Shown here: piece after piece, positions 34,379 to 42,389 of the stretch
Layout of the letters: each line of letters starts with the position of its first letter
Numbering within the stretch: position 1 is the stretch's first letter
Source: Nostoc cf. commune SO-36
GTDB taxonomy: Bacteria; Cyanobacteriota; Cyanobacteriia; Cyanobacteriales; Nostocaceae
Assembly: GCF_023734775.1 (NCBI RefSeq)
Contig: NZ_AP025732.1
Location: 620,001-684,000 of the forward strand
Length of the DNA: 64,000 bases
Reading direction: 5' to 3'
Notes under the pieces: model-generated
What the model was told of the DNA's origin: nothing
The model's input: only the letters and a program-made list of their open reading frames with translations
Databases searched by the model: none
Translations under genes and position numbers: made by a program

Positions 34379-36409
34379 TTTGTTTGGGTGGTTGGTAGCT
34401 GGTTTAGACCAAGCAATGGCTAATTGTGGCTGATTGTCAAGCCCAGATGCAGAACGATTTGTATTTAGACATCGCCGCAAAAGAGCGCGTAAATCATCCC
34501 AATTTGTGGGACAATCTTCAAGCAAAACTGGGGGAGTCGAGAGAGAATGGGGAGTCGGGAATTTACGCCAGTCTAAAATAAGCGGTGAATACTGAGTACT
34601 GAGTGCTGAGTTAATACTCGGACGCACAGCAATTAATCTGATTTCATAACGTTTTTTGAAGCTGTTGTAGTCTAGTTCGGCGATGCAATCACACCTTCCT
34701 ACAGGCAATTCATCTTTATAATGTCCCCACCATAAGCCAGGAAAAGCGCTTTTAGTAGAATCATCCCGAATGTCAAACTCGGTTTTAATATACTGTACCT
34801 TTTTCCCTTGCCAATCCTGCTGATTGCGATGCCAAGCATTTTCAAACCAGCAGTTTTGAATTAGCAATTTCGGCACAGGATTGCCCATTCCACAAGGTTC
34901 TAGCAGTTTCAATTCCAAAAATAACTCTTTCCCTAAGTCTGCCACTGTTACTGTCAAGTCTGCTTGTACGGTTGGCGTTAGGGTTGTACTACCTAAAGAT
35001 AGCCGTAGTTGCTGATTAATCGCCGCCGCAAACAAAGGAATGTTCTCCACCAACAAACTTAAACCTGCTGCAAAGGGATGTCCCCCAAAGCGATGTAACA
35101 AATGTGCTTGGTCTTTCACCAGTTGGTATAAATCCACAGAATTCACCGAACGGGCAGAACCACGGGCAAGAGATTGGGAAGAGTCTTCTCCAGTAGCCAA
35201 TCCCTCAGTGCTTAACAAGATAGTTGGGCGGCCTGTTTCTTGTGCTACTTGTCCAGCGACTAAGCCCAATACACCCGCAGGCCATTGGGCATCTTCTAAG
35301 ACTATGACGCTGGTGGTTGATAAGTCTAATTGAGTCAGTTTTTGTGCTACTTGCGCTTGCACATCTTTTTGTAAAGATTTCCGGCGGGCGTTGGCGAGTT
35401 CTGTAACTTCGGCTAGTTCGTTACAACGTCTAACATCACGACTAGTTAATAATTCCACGCAGAAACTGGCATCACCTTGGATGCGGCTGACGGCGTTAAT
35501 TCTTGGCCCCAAACCAAAAGAAATATCTGTGGGGCGATCGCCACTTTTCTGGCACAATTCTAATAATCGCCCTACCCCTGGCCGTCGCCGCCCTGCTGGT
35601 GGCTGTTTAAAATCTTCTTGCAGTCGTTGAATTCCCATCTGTGCTAAGTAGCGGCAATCTCCACTCAACTGCACTAAGTCGGCAATTAATCCAATTGCAA
35701 CTAAATCTAATAAATCTTCTAATGGATGTTTGGCAATATTAGGCAGGGTTTGATATAGCGCTTCCACTAACTTATAAGCTACCGCCACCCCAGAAAGATT
35801 AAATAACTGATGTTCTCTTGGCAAATAGCGGGGATTGATAATCGCGGCGACGGGTGGGCGTTCGCTGGGTAAGGTATGATGGTCTGTAATGATTGTATCT
35901 ATGCCTAGCTGTTTTGCATAGATAATTTCCTCAACATTTGTGCTACCTGTGTCGCAAGTAACTATTAATTTGCAACATTGTTTTGCTAAATTATCAATCC
36001 CTTGCTGATTAAGTCCGTGGGATTCTTTTAAGCGATTGGGAATATAGTAAATTAACTGGGTATTTTGAGCAAAAAACTGTCCCAATCCATCCCAAAGTAC
36101 AGATGTGGCGGTAATGCCATCGGCATCAAAGTCTCCCCAAATAGCAATTTTTTCTCTAGTATTATATGCTTGTTGCAACCGTGCGATCGCTAGATGCATT
36201 TCTTGCCCAAACTCAAAGGGACTTTTTGGTTGATAATCTTTATAGTTAATAAAAGCTGTTAATTGTTGATGATCTTTTATTCCCCGTTGCCACAACAATT
36301 GCGCTGCATACAGTCCACTTGATGCGGGTGTATGCTGTTTCACTGCTTGGATAAACCACTCTGGCGGTTGTTCGGTTGTTGTTATAATCCACTGCTGTTG
36401 TTCTGGCAT
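34370..36409 (-). CDS. recJ: Single-stranded-DNA-specific exonuclease RecJ (main part)
   Basis: RecJ is a 5'-3' single-strand exonuclease of recombination and repair. The DHH phosphoesterase motifs are visible: WGDFDADGIT near 92-101, CDTGSTN near 152-158, ITDHHT near 176-181. The DHHA1 motif RFGGHPFAAG lies near 440-449, followed by the OB-fold region. Two intergenic-type repeats are translated in frame near residues 600-625 (SALSTQYSP and PTPHSLSTPP). The frame stops early at 34370; the rest of the protein continues in the fragment at 34057-34378 after two single-base indels. tmk is upstream on the same strand. Confidence 0.92.
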   Translation of the reverse strand: MPEQQQWIITTTEQPPEWFIQAVKQHTPASSGLYAAQLLWQRGIKDHQQLTAFINYKDYQPKSPFEFGQEMHLAIARLQQAYNTREKIAIWGDFDADGITATSVLWDGLGQFFAQNTQLIYYIPNRLKESHGLNQQGIDNLAKQCCKLIVTCDTGSTNVEEIIYAKQLGIDTIITDHHTLPSERPPVAAIINPRYLPREHQLFNLSGVAVAYKLVEALYQTLPNIAKHPLEDLLDLVAIGLIADLVQLSGDCRYLAQMGIQRLQEDFKQPPAGRRRPGVGRLLELCQKSGDRPTDISFGLGPRINAVSRIQGDASFCVELLTSRDVRRCNELAEVTELANARRKSLQKDVQAQVAQKLTQLDLSTTSVIVLEDAQWPAGVLGLVAGQVAQETGRPTILLSTEGLATGEDSSQSLARGSARSVNSVDLYQLVKDQAHLLHRFGGHPFAAGLSLLVENIPLFAAAINQQLRLSLGSTTLTPTVQADLTVTVADLGKELFLELKLLEPCGMGNPVPKLLIQNCWFENAWHRNQQDWQGKKVQYIKTEFDIRDDSTKSAFPGLWWGHYKDELPVGRCDCIAELDYNSFKKRYEIRLIAVRPSINSALSTQYSPLILDWRKFPTPHSLSTPPVLLEDCPTNWDDLRALLRRCLNTNRSASGLDNQPQLAIAWSKPATNHPNKFG

Positions 36410-36434
36410 ACAAAGAAAGTTAGGAGTTAGTTGT

Positions 36435-36532
36435 AGAGACGCGATTCATCGCGTCTGTATAAGAATTAAGAGAGACACGATTCATCGCGTCTGTATAAGA
36501 ATTAAGAGAGACACGATTCATCGCGTCTGTAG
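36435..36532. repeat. Three tandem 36-base units with internal hairpin
   Basis: GAGAC(G/A)CGATTCATCGCG followed by TCTGTATAAGAATTAAGA is repeated with an exact period of 36 bases (CGATTC at 36442, 36478 and 36514). Each unit contains GACGCGAT-TC-ATCGCGTC, a perfect palindrome in the first copy. It sits between tmk and recJ and could form strong transcript hairpins. Confidence 0.85.
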
Positions 36533-36576
36533 AAGGGGTTGGTCAAAATAATTCTAAGTATGATTTGAGGCGATGC

Positions 36577-37212
36577 CTATGGCAACTCCTTCAGGTGTAC
36601 GCGCAAAATTTCTTGAATTACCTGTTGTACAGCTTCTTGACTCAAGCTGCCATCTACCCGGACAATTCGTGAGGGATGAGATGCTGCTAAATGTGCGTAT
36701 CCTTGTTGAACGCGCCGATGAAAAGCGATTGTCTCCTGTTCAATGCGGTCTAATCCTACATTATCTAAGAGTTTGCGGGATAGTCCTACTTCAACATCAA
36801 CATCTAGCCAAATAGTTAAATCGCTCTCTAAACCACCAGTAGCAATATAGTTAAGCTGATTGATTAAACTCATGTTAAGACCTCGACCATATCCTTGGTA
36901 GGCAATGGTAGAGTCAGTGTAGCGATCGCATAAAATATATTTTCCGGCAGCGAGATTTGGTTTAAGTTCTTGTTCAATGTGTTGCGATCGATCAGCAGCA
37001 TACAACAAAAGTTCTGTGACTTCAGCAACTGGTTTATCCTCTGCCTTTTCTAGTAGCAAGCGGCGAAGATGTGAACCTAACTCTGTTCCTCCTGGTTCAC
37101 GAGTTACCACCACAGAAACCCCTAGATTTTCCAACCACTCAGAACAAAGCTGCATTTGGCTGGTTTTGCCACAGCCTTCCACCCCTTCAAATACGATTAA
37201 TTTGCCACCCAT
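36577..37212 (-). CDS. tmk: Thymidylate kinase
   Basis: This enzyme phosphorylates dTMP to dTDP. It has 211 residues, standard length. The P-loop is FEGVEGCGKTSQ near 8-19, the DR(Y) motif CDRYTDSTIAYQG near 94-106, and the TREPGGTELG motif near 36-45 binds dTMP. The start ATG at 37212 gives MGGKLIVFEG. It lies upstream of recJ on the same strand, a pairing of DNA-metabolism genes, but 36-base tandem repeats intervene. Confidence 0.95.
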   Translation of the reverse strand: MGGKLIVFEGVEGCGKTSQMQLCSEWLENLGVSVVVTREPGGTELGSHLRRLLLEKAEDKPVAEVTELLLYAADRSQHIEQELKPNLAAGKYILCDRYTDSTIAYQGYGRGLNMSLINQLNYIATGGLESDLTIWLDVDVEVGLSRKLLDNVGLDRIEQETIAFHRRVQQGYAHLAASHPSRIVRVDGSLSQEAVQQVIQEILRVHLKELP

Positions 37213-37372
37213 GCTTTTTGTGTTCGCCGCAATAAACTGATTCGCTGATGTTTTATCAAGAATAGCGCGAAGTGTAAAATCTTAACCTGCAATTGCGATC
37301 GCTGCCGATGATTTATATCACCGCCCATAGTCACAACTACGAACTACAAATTAGGAATTATTTTAACTTTTC

Positions 37373-37550
37373 TAGGACTTACGCACTGTACAAACGAATG
37401 ATCTTGTGTATTAACGTAAATAGGTCGTTTCAGCCTTTTCCAAACCACCCTTTATTAGTTGCGATCGCAAAAAGATAGTTGAAAAATTTAGCTAAAAGCT
37501 TTGAAAAGCATACCTGTCATTTCGGCTTTTCTGTCAATGCGTAAGTCCTA
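37373..37550. mobile_element. MITE with TAGGACTTACGCA ends
   Basis: The 13-base ends TAGGACTTACGCA (37373-37385) and TGCGTAAGTCCTA (37538-37550) are perfect inverted repeats of a 178-base element without coding capacity. The outermost TA on both sides would be a TA target duplication, as for IS630/Tc1-type elements (inference). Confidence 0.75.
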
Positions 37551-37566
37551 TTTTCTTAATAAAAAT

Positions 37567-38067
37567 ATGATTCAGCAGTCAATGATTATTATCGTCATGG
37601 GTGTGTCGGGTTCTGGTAAAACCACCATAGGAAAACTGCTAGCAGACTCGTTATCGTGGGAGTTTAGCGACGCTGATACTTTTCACTCCTCAGAGAATAC
37701 TGACAAAATGCGGCGCGGTATCCCTCTAAGTGAAGCTGATAGGATACCTTGGTTGCAAGATTTGCAAACAGCCATAAACCATTGGTTGCAAGAAAGTAAA
37801 AATGTAGTGCTGGCATGTTCGGCTTTAAAAGATAGCTATCGGCAATTTTTGGTATTGGATAGCGAACGCATCAAGCTAGTTTACCTCAAAGGGTCTTATG
37901 AGTTGATTCAAAAGCGGTTGCAAGAGCGCAGCAATCATTACATGGGTGAAAAACTTCTCAACAGCCAGTTTTATACTCTTGAAGAACCATTAGATACCAT
38001 ATCTATAGATGTTGCACAGCCACCCCAGATAATTGTCCAAAACATTAGAACAGCTTTGGAAATTTAG
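37567..38067 (+). CDS. gntK: Gluconokinase
   Basis: This enzyme phosphorylates gluconate to 6-phosphogluconate, feeding the oxidative pentose phosphate or Entner-Doudoroff route. The P-loop MGVSGSGKTT is near 12-21, followed by DADTFH and MRRGIPLSEADRIPWL, all typical of GntK. The ACSALKDSYR and RLQERSNHYM motifs are also present. I choose the ATG at 37567 (or 37582); the frame is open back to 37501, but that part lies inside the MITE end. No gluconate transporter is adjacent. Confidence 0.88.
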   Translation: MIQQSMIIIVMGVSGSGKTTIGKLLADSLSWEFSDADTFHSSENTDKMRRGIPLSEADRIPWLQDLQTAINHWLQESKNVVLACSALKDSYRQFLVLDSERIKLVYLKGSYELIQKRLQERSNHYMGEKLLNSQFYTLEEPLDTISIDVAQPPQIIVQNIRTALEI

Positions 38068-38435
38068 CTTATTGGTGACAGAGGTAAGATTCAAATTAAT
38101 CACTTTGGAACCAAGGCGTTTGTTATGGCTGACTTATAAAGCTAGATTTAACCCTGATATGCCAAGCCTGGGAATGGCAACGCCAGTCGCCTCAAGTCGG
38201 GAAACCCGCCCACGGCGCTGGCTTATCTTTATCTGCCACCATCGATAATAATCACCAATCTTTAGTACTTCTCAGTTACGGTGGGTAAGAACTAAATGAT
38301 GTGCTAAGGTAATTAAGTGAGAATAAAATTCGGTACAGCGTTTGTTTTTAGTATTGACAGGCTTTTCCCTTTGGTCTTAACAAGCTTGTCTCCGAAATCT
38401 AAATCTCTACACACCTATGATTTTGGAGATAACGC
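38068..38435. repeat. Intergenic region with a dispersed repeat
   Basis: At about 38173-38226 lies a repeat-like segment (GGCAACGCCAGTCGCCTCAA ... GGAAACCCGCCCACGGCGCT) whose GCCAGTCGC and GCGCTGGC ends are partly inverted. The part from about 38330 to 38435 should hold the rbp promoter and a 5' leader, which in cold-inducible cyanobacterial rbp genes is regulatory (known for the family, not shown here). Confidence 0.5.
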
Positions 38436-38756
38436 ATGTCAATTTATGTAGGTAATCTATCCTACGAGGTCACACAAGAAGACCTCAATTCTGTCTTTGC
38501 CGAACACGGTACTGTAAAACGGGTTCAGTTGCCTACTGACCGTGAAACAGGACGTCCACGCGGCTTTGCTTTTGTAGAGATGGGTACAGAAGCTGAAGAA
38601 ACAGCTGCCATTGATGCTCTTGATGGGGCTGAATGGATGGGACGCGACCTTAAAGTTAATAAGGCTAAACCCAAGGAAGATAGAGGTGGTTCCTTTGGTG
38701 GTGGCAACCGAGGCAACAGTGGTGGTGGCGGTGGATACAATCGCTCACGCTACTAA
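38436..38756 (+). CDS. RNA-binding protein, RRM with Gly-rich tail (Rbp family)
   Basis: A 106-residue protein. One RRM has RNP2 IYVGNL at 3-8 and RNP1 RGFAFVEM near 43-50. The C-terminus is Gly/Asn/Arg/Ser-rich (GGSFGGGNRGNSGGGGGY at about 85-103). This is the cyanobacterial Rbp type, often cold-induced. TTTTGGAGATAACGC precedes the start, with GGAG as ribosome binding site. rpsU follows on the same strand with a hairpin terminator between them, an arrangement known from Anabaena rbpA loci. Confidence 0.93.
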   Translation: MSIYVGNLSYEVTQEDLNSVFAEHGTVKRVQLPTDRETGRPRGFAFVEMGTEAEETAAIDALDGAEWMGRDLKVNKAKPKEDRGGSFGGGNRGNSGGGGGYNRSRY

Positions 38757-38900
38757 ACTTTAATTAAAACAGCAAAAGTCTCTCAATCGGGCTACGGAGT
38801 TCTAGAGGCTATTGTCTATGAATTGGAGTAGCTCATACTATACCGCCTAGCGGATAGTGTTTGGTAATTCAAGATCAAAAATTAAGTTTTAACGTCTTAA

Positions 38901-38926
38901 GGGCAGAATCATTATCTGCCCTTTTT
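38901..38926 (+). terminator. Hairpin terminator/attenuator between rbp and rpsU
   Basis: The stem GGGCAGA / TCTGCCC (38901-38907 and 38915-38921) has a 7-base loop, followed by TTTTT. It is a classic intrinsic terminator and would set how much rbp transcription reads into rpsU. Confidence 0.85.
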
Positions 38927-38985
38927 GCACTCCGGTCTACTGGATGGCTTAAAATTGCCCAGTACCAATTAAGTAGGAGATGAAG

Positions 38986-39177
38986 ATGACCCAAGTATTT
39001 GTGGGCGAAAATGAAGGAATTGAGTCAGCCTTACGTCGATTTAAAAGGGAAGTTTCCAAAGCAGGAATTTTTCCAGACATGAGAAAGCATCGTCACTTTG
39101 AAACGCCTTTAGAAAAACACAAGCGCAAAGAAGTGGCAAGGCACAAACAACGCAAGAGAAATTTCCGTGCTAATTGA
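38986..39177 (+). CDS. rpsU: 30S ribosomal protein S21
   Basis: A 63-residue basic ribosomal protein. It has the S21 signature [14 protein letters not shown] near 7-20 and the basic tail [12 protein letters not shown] choose the ATG at 38986 because AGGAG at 38975-38979 lies 6 bases upstream and MTQVFVGEN is the usual N-terminus; an earlier in-frame ATG at 38980 is too close to the SD. It is coupled to rbp upstream. Confidence 0.95.
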   Translation: MTQVFVGENEGIESALRRFKREVSKAGIFPDMRKHRHFETPLEKHKRKEVARHKQRKRNFRAN

Positions 39178-39754
39178 TAATTAGCAATACCTACGGTGAG
39201 CTACGCTAACGCACTCTCTCATTAGATTCTTAGCTGTCGAAGAGGCGATCGCTGCTATACTCTGAAGTAGAATCTAATGAGTAGGTTTTGACCTTCGGCA
39301 ACCTTTCCCGCCTTTCTGCATCAATCAAAGGTTACAGGGATAAGTAGATAGAAAATGAGTCAAAAGAGTTGATAACTAAATGAATTAATAATAAAAATTA
39401 GTGATAGTTTACTACTCTTCACTGCCATTAACTTCACTATTAAATAATTGTATCAAAATGATTGCACGAAATCTAAAGCAAAAGTCAGAGCTGAGGCTTC
39501 CTCTGCTCTGAACTTTGTAAAAGAATGTCCTTATTTAAGAGATTTCCACTTAAAAAACATCCCATCTTAGGAGCGCAAGACCTTGTAACCTTACAAGTCT
39601 ACAAATAATTTGGGATAATTTATTTTTTGTAAGTCCCTTAAATCTCCTAACTTTAGTTATGGGGATTCACTGTTAGCTGATAACCCTTAAGCACTATATT
39701 TCACTCGTAAATAGAGATGTACTTGCCCTAATTTTATTTTTTGTACAGTCTGAT
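39178..39754. other. Gene-free region after rpsU
   Basis: The stretch holds a repeat relic at about 39566-39650 (GGAGCGCAAGACCTTG ... AAATAATTTGGGATAATTTA), an inverted relative of the element at 7401-7501. It also holds a small CTACGCTAACGC fragment at about 39200. I see no coding frame. Confidence 0.5.
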
Positions 39755-39922
39755 TTACGAGCTTTCAGAGCTTTTTTCCCCCTGAGAAGAAAGAGAGCGA
39801 ATTAACTCCCGAATTACATCAGTTGCTGGTCTTCCCGTTATTGAACAGTATTGTTCAAGCTTTTGTGCTTCACTTGAGGTGAGATTGATTGTCAGTCGTT
39901 TAGCAGCCCATTTTTTATTCAT
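39755..39922 (-). CDS. Small ribbon-helix-helix (CopG-like) protein
   Basis: A 55-residue frame begins MNKKWAAKRLTINLTSSEA and continues QKLEQYCSITGRPATDVIRE LIRSL in two steps. A basic beta strand (KRLTINLT) is followed by two helices with the turn TGRPATDVI, the hallmark of Arc/CopG-type DNA-binding proteins. The tail is Ser/Glu/Lys-rich. It may be an orphan antitoxin, partition or repressor protein. No toxin gene was found next to it. No strong SD precedes the ATG. Confidence 0.75.
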   Translation of the reverse strand: MNKKWAAKRLTINLTSSEAQKLEQYCSITGRPATDVIRELIRSLSSQGEKSSESS

Positions 39923-40211
39923 GTATTAGACAAGGTATGTTTTTAAACTACTTTTCTAATATCAATCATCTAAGCTGCTATTACAATGGTATAATCAATG
40001 ACATTTATTTTAAGTAATCATGAAGTTGGATAGGATATTTTTCTAAACAATAGTGAAAAAGCTAAGTATATTTTAAAGCATAAAGTTTAGCTACTTTACA
40101 GGCAGCAATTATAAATAGAATGTAAAAGTAGTATTAAATTATATCAATACAGAATAAGTATTTTTACAATACCTTACAAAGAAAGGCAGGGGGCAGAAGT
40201 ACAAAAACTTT
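39923..40211. promoter_or_regulatory. AT-rich leader of the RHH gene
   Basis: This gene-free, strongly AT-rich sequence lies upstream of the RHH gene. AAGGTATG and ATAATG-like words could be promoter parts, but nothing certain is visible. Confidence 0.25.
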
Positions 40212-40419
40212 AGTTCTGAGTCGAATGGCACTAAGATAAGTCCAAAGTCTTGTGTTGCCTCGTTCCCAGGCTCCAGCCTGGGAACGCATTCTGGGAGGCT
40301 CTGCCTCCTCTTTCTTTACGAGAGGCGGCAGCCCATTTGGAATACATTCCCAGTCTTCAGACTGGGAACGAGGTTAAATAAGCCTTTCGCGTTTTCTTAG
40401 TGCCATTCAGTTCTGAGTC
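40212..40419. mobile_element. MITE with 11-base target duplication
   Basis: The element 40223-40408 (186 bases) has perfect 14-base terminal inverted repeats GAATGGCACTAAGA / TCTTAGTGCCATTC. It is flanked by identical AGTTCTGAGTC at 40212-40222 and 40409-40419, an 11-base target-site duplication. Inside is the palindrome CGTTCCCAGGCTCCAGCCTG ending GGAACG, a common cyanobacterial repeat, so an older repeat may have been captured. It has no coding capacity. Confidence 0.85.
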
Positions 40420-40427
40420 ATTGCCCT

Positions 40428-41759
40428 TTATTTTTTTAATAAGTCATGTGCTAATAATATATCCGCAGCATTTTTAATCAGATCAAATGATATTCCTGAC
40501 CTTTGTGCAATATCTAAGAGAGTATGGTCGCCATCAGATAAATTTAAAACCCACAATATTGCCATTTGATTTAGTTCGCTATCTTTATGACCACCAGTTA
40601 CCCGATATATTCCTCTTTTACCTAACTGTGGCTCACATTTAGGGTTCTTGTTGTAGTAGATTTCGTTATTGTTGAGGATATACAACATTGAATGACATTG
40701 CAAGAATGACTCGGCAAGATATTGGGGTTGAACGAAATTTAAATCATCTGCTGAGGTATGGTATTCAGGAAAACTACCATGAGGCGATCGCATCAAGCAA
40801 CCTACAGCTAAATTAAACCCAGGTGAGCAATATTGTCGCTCATCGTAGCCATAGGGGAAAAAATCTATAATTTCGTAATCTTGTTTTGAGTTTGTGAGTA
40901 CATAAGCAGCAACTTTATCAATTTCAGTGTTAGCTTTACGGCTTTTTTTGTAAGTAAACTTGCCTGAATCTCCTAAACAAGTTAATACTAAGCCGTGTTT
41001 AATATTATTGACTTTAGCTTCGTTGAGAGCCAACCACGTAATTGAGCCAATGGTTCCGGGAATCCAGAGAAATCGATAGGAATATCTTGATGTAGTTTGA
41101 CTTAAGTATTTAGCGATAAAAGTAGCGATCGCAATCCCCGAAAGATTATCATTACAAAGTGAAGGATGACAGGTGTGGCAAGAAATTAAGACTTCATCAC
41201 TACTTTCTCCAGGGATAAAATACTCACCATAAGTCAGATAACCAGGTTCGAGGGAAGAATCAATACATACTTCATATTCTTCATCATTTAATTGTAAATA
41301 CTGATTGTGACTGAGGCAAAAACCCCAACTTTCCTTGTAATATGAAGTTCGGTAAGGAATCCAATCAGGGTGTTCTGGAAGTGTAAATAGATGTAATTTA
41401 AGTTCTTGAAGAGATAATTTTTGATGTACGGGAATACTATAGTTAACAACGTGTAAATTTGAATTGGTAAAATCTACAATTTTTTTACCTTGAGAGTTTT
41501 TAATATAAGCATCTTTAATATTCCATTCTTTAGGGATTGTCCAATCAAATACCTCTGTTCCTGTTGGCACTTCATGAACTGATAAAGGAATATGCTGCTG
41601 GAGAATTTTTAAGGTTTCTCTAAAACCATCACCTGTAATACTACGGCAAAGGGGATATAAATCAGAAACTAGTTGGTAAAGTTCTAGACTAATATCCTTG
41701 AGGTTAAAAGAGTTTTTTAGGTCAAGTAAATTAATATTCTGAAGTCCATCTGCAACCAT
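40428..41759 (-). CDS. DUF4910 aminopeptidase-like protein with winged-helix tail
   Basis: A 443-residue soluble protein. The M28-like zinc peptidase fold is suggested by SCHTCHPSLCNDNLSG near 193-208 (His, Asp ligands) and by EYHTSADD near 338-345. The last 75 residues form a probable winged helix (QMAILWVLNLSDGDHTLLDI region). LCRSITGDGFRETL near 37-50 is typical of DUF4910 proteins, which recur beside polysaccharide and sugar-nucleotide genes. The actual substrate is unknown; a sugar-modifying deacylase or peptidase is possible. It is the last gene of the sugar cassette, 49 bases after the epimerase. Confidence 0.85.
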   Translation of the reverse strand: MVADGLQNINLLDLKNSFNLKDISLELYQLVSDLYPLCRSITGDGFRETLKILQQHIPLSVHEVPTGTEVFDWTIPKEWNIKDAYIKNSQGKKIVDFTNSNLHVVNYSIPVHQKLSLQELKLHLFTLPEHPDWIPYRTSYYKESWGFCLSHNQYLQLNDEEYEVCIDSSLEPGYLTYGEYFIPGESSDEVLISCHTCHPSLCNDNLSGIAIATFIAKYLSQTTSRYSYRFLWIPGTIGSITWLALNEAKVNNIKHGLVLTCLGDSGKFTYKKSRKANTEIDKVAAYVLTNSKQDYEIIDFFPYGYDERQYCSPGFNLAVGCLMRSPHGSFPEYHTSADDLNFVQPQYLAESFLQCHSMLYILNNNEIYYNKNPKCEPQLGKRGIYRVTGGHKDSELNQMAILWVLNLSDGDHTLLDIAQRSGISFDLIKNAADILLAHDLLKK

Positions 41760-41808
41760 AAGTAGAATCCTTGTTACCTGATGTATTCAATCTATTGTTG
41801 ATGTTTTA

Positions 41809-42348
41809 TTACATTTTTTTCGATTCAAATAAACTCCAAGCTCTATCTTTTTCCGAAATTTCAGTCACAGGTAGAGGCCATTCAATCCCAAAAGCTGGGT
41901 CATCATAGCGATAGCCATTTGCATATTCTGGGGCGTATAAGTCACCCATTTGATAATTCACTTCGGTTTCGTCGGTAAGCGTTTGGAACCCATGAGCACA
42001 CCTCTCTGGGATATAGAGAGCAAGGCGATTTTCAGCAGTCAATTTTATACCAATATGAGATAAATAGCTAGAAGATTCTGGACGCAAATCGATTATTACA
42101 TCATAAATACCTCCCTTAATACAACGCACCAATTTTGTTTCCTGAGAAGGAGGTTTTTGATAATGCATACCCCGCAACGTGCCTTTTTTATAGTTAAAAG
42201 ATAAATTGCATTGGGCAATAGTAGGTTTTAAACCACGATCTTTAAATTCCTGAATGCAGAAACTCCGAGCAAAAAAACCTCGGCTATCTCGCTGCAACTC
42301 TAAATCAACAATAAATGCCCCTTTTATTTTAGTTTCGGTGAATATCAT
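41809..42348 (-). CDS. dTDP-4-dehydrorhamnose 3,5-epimerase-like protein (RmlC/RfbC family)
   Basis: This 179-residue cupin epimerase acts on NDP-4-keto-6-deoxy sugars. The catalytic His62 lies in TLRGMHYQKPP, with RDSRGFF near 20-26 and VNYQMGDLYAPEY near 130-142 carrying the active-site Tyr. In this cassette the nucleotide activating enzyme is a cytidylyltransferase, so the substrate may be a CDP- rather than a dTDP-sugar. No rmlA, rmlB or rmlD homologue is adjacent. Confidence 0.88.
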   Translation of the reverse strand: MIFTETKIKGAFIVDLELQRDSRGFFARSFCIQEFKDRGLKPTIAQCNLSFNYKKGTLRGMHYQKPPSQETKLVRCIKGGIYDVIIDLRPESSSYLSHIGIKLTAENRLALYIPERCAHGFQTLTDETEVNYQMGDLYAPEYANGYRYDDPAFGIEWPLPVTEISEKDRAWSLFESKKM

Positions 42349-42389
42349 GAATTTGCAAATTTGGGATAAAATTATAAGAATCTAGTTTT

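Noticed and set aside
36435..36532. 36-base period suggested a CRISPR array
   Set aside because: The units are contiguous without spacers, contain an internal palindrome common elsewhere in Nostoc, and no cas genes are near.
37501..37566. N-terminal extension of gluconokinase
   Set aside because: It is translated MITE end sequence; the P-loop protein starts naturally at 37567 or 37582.
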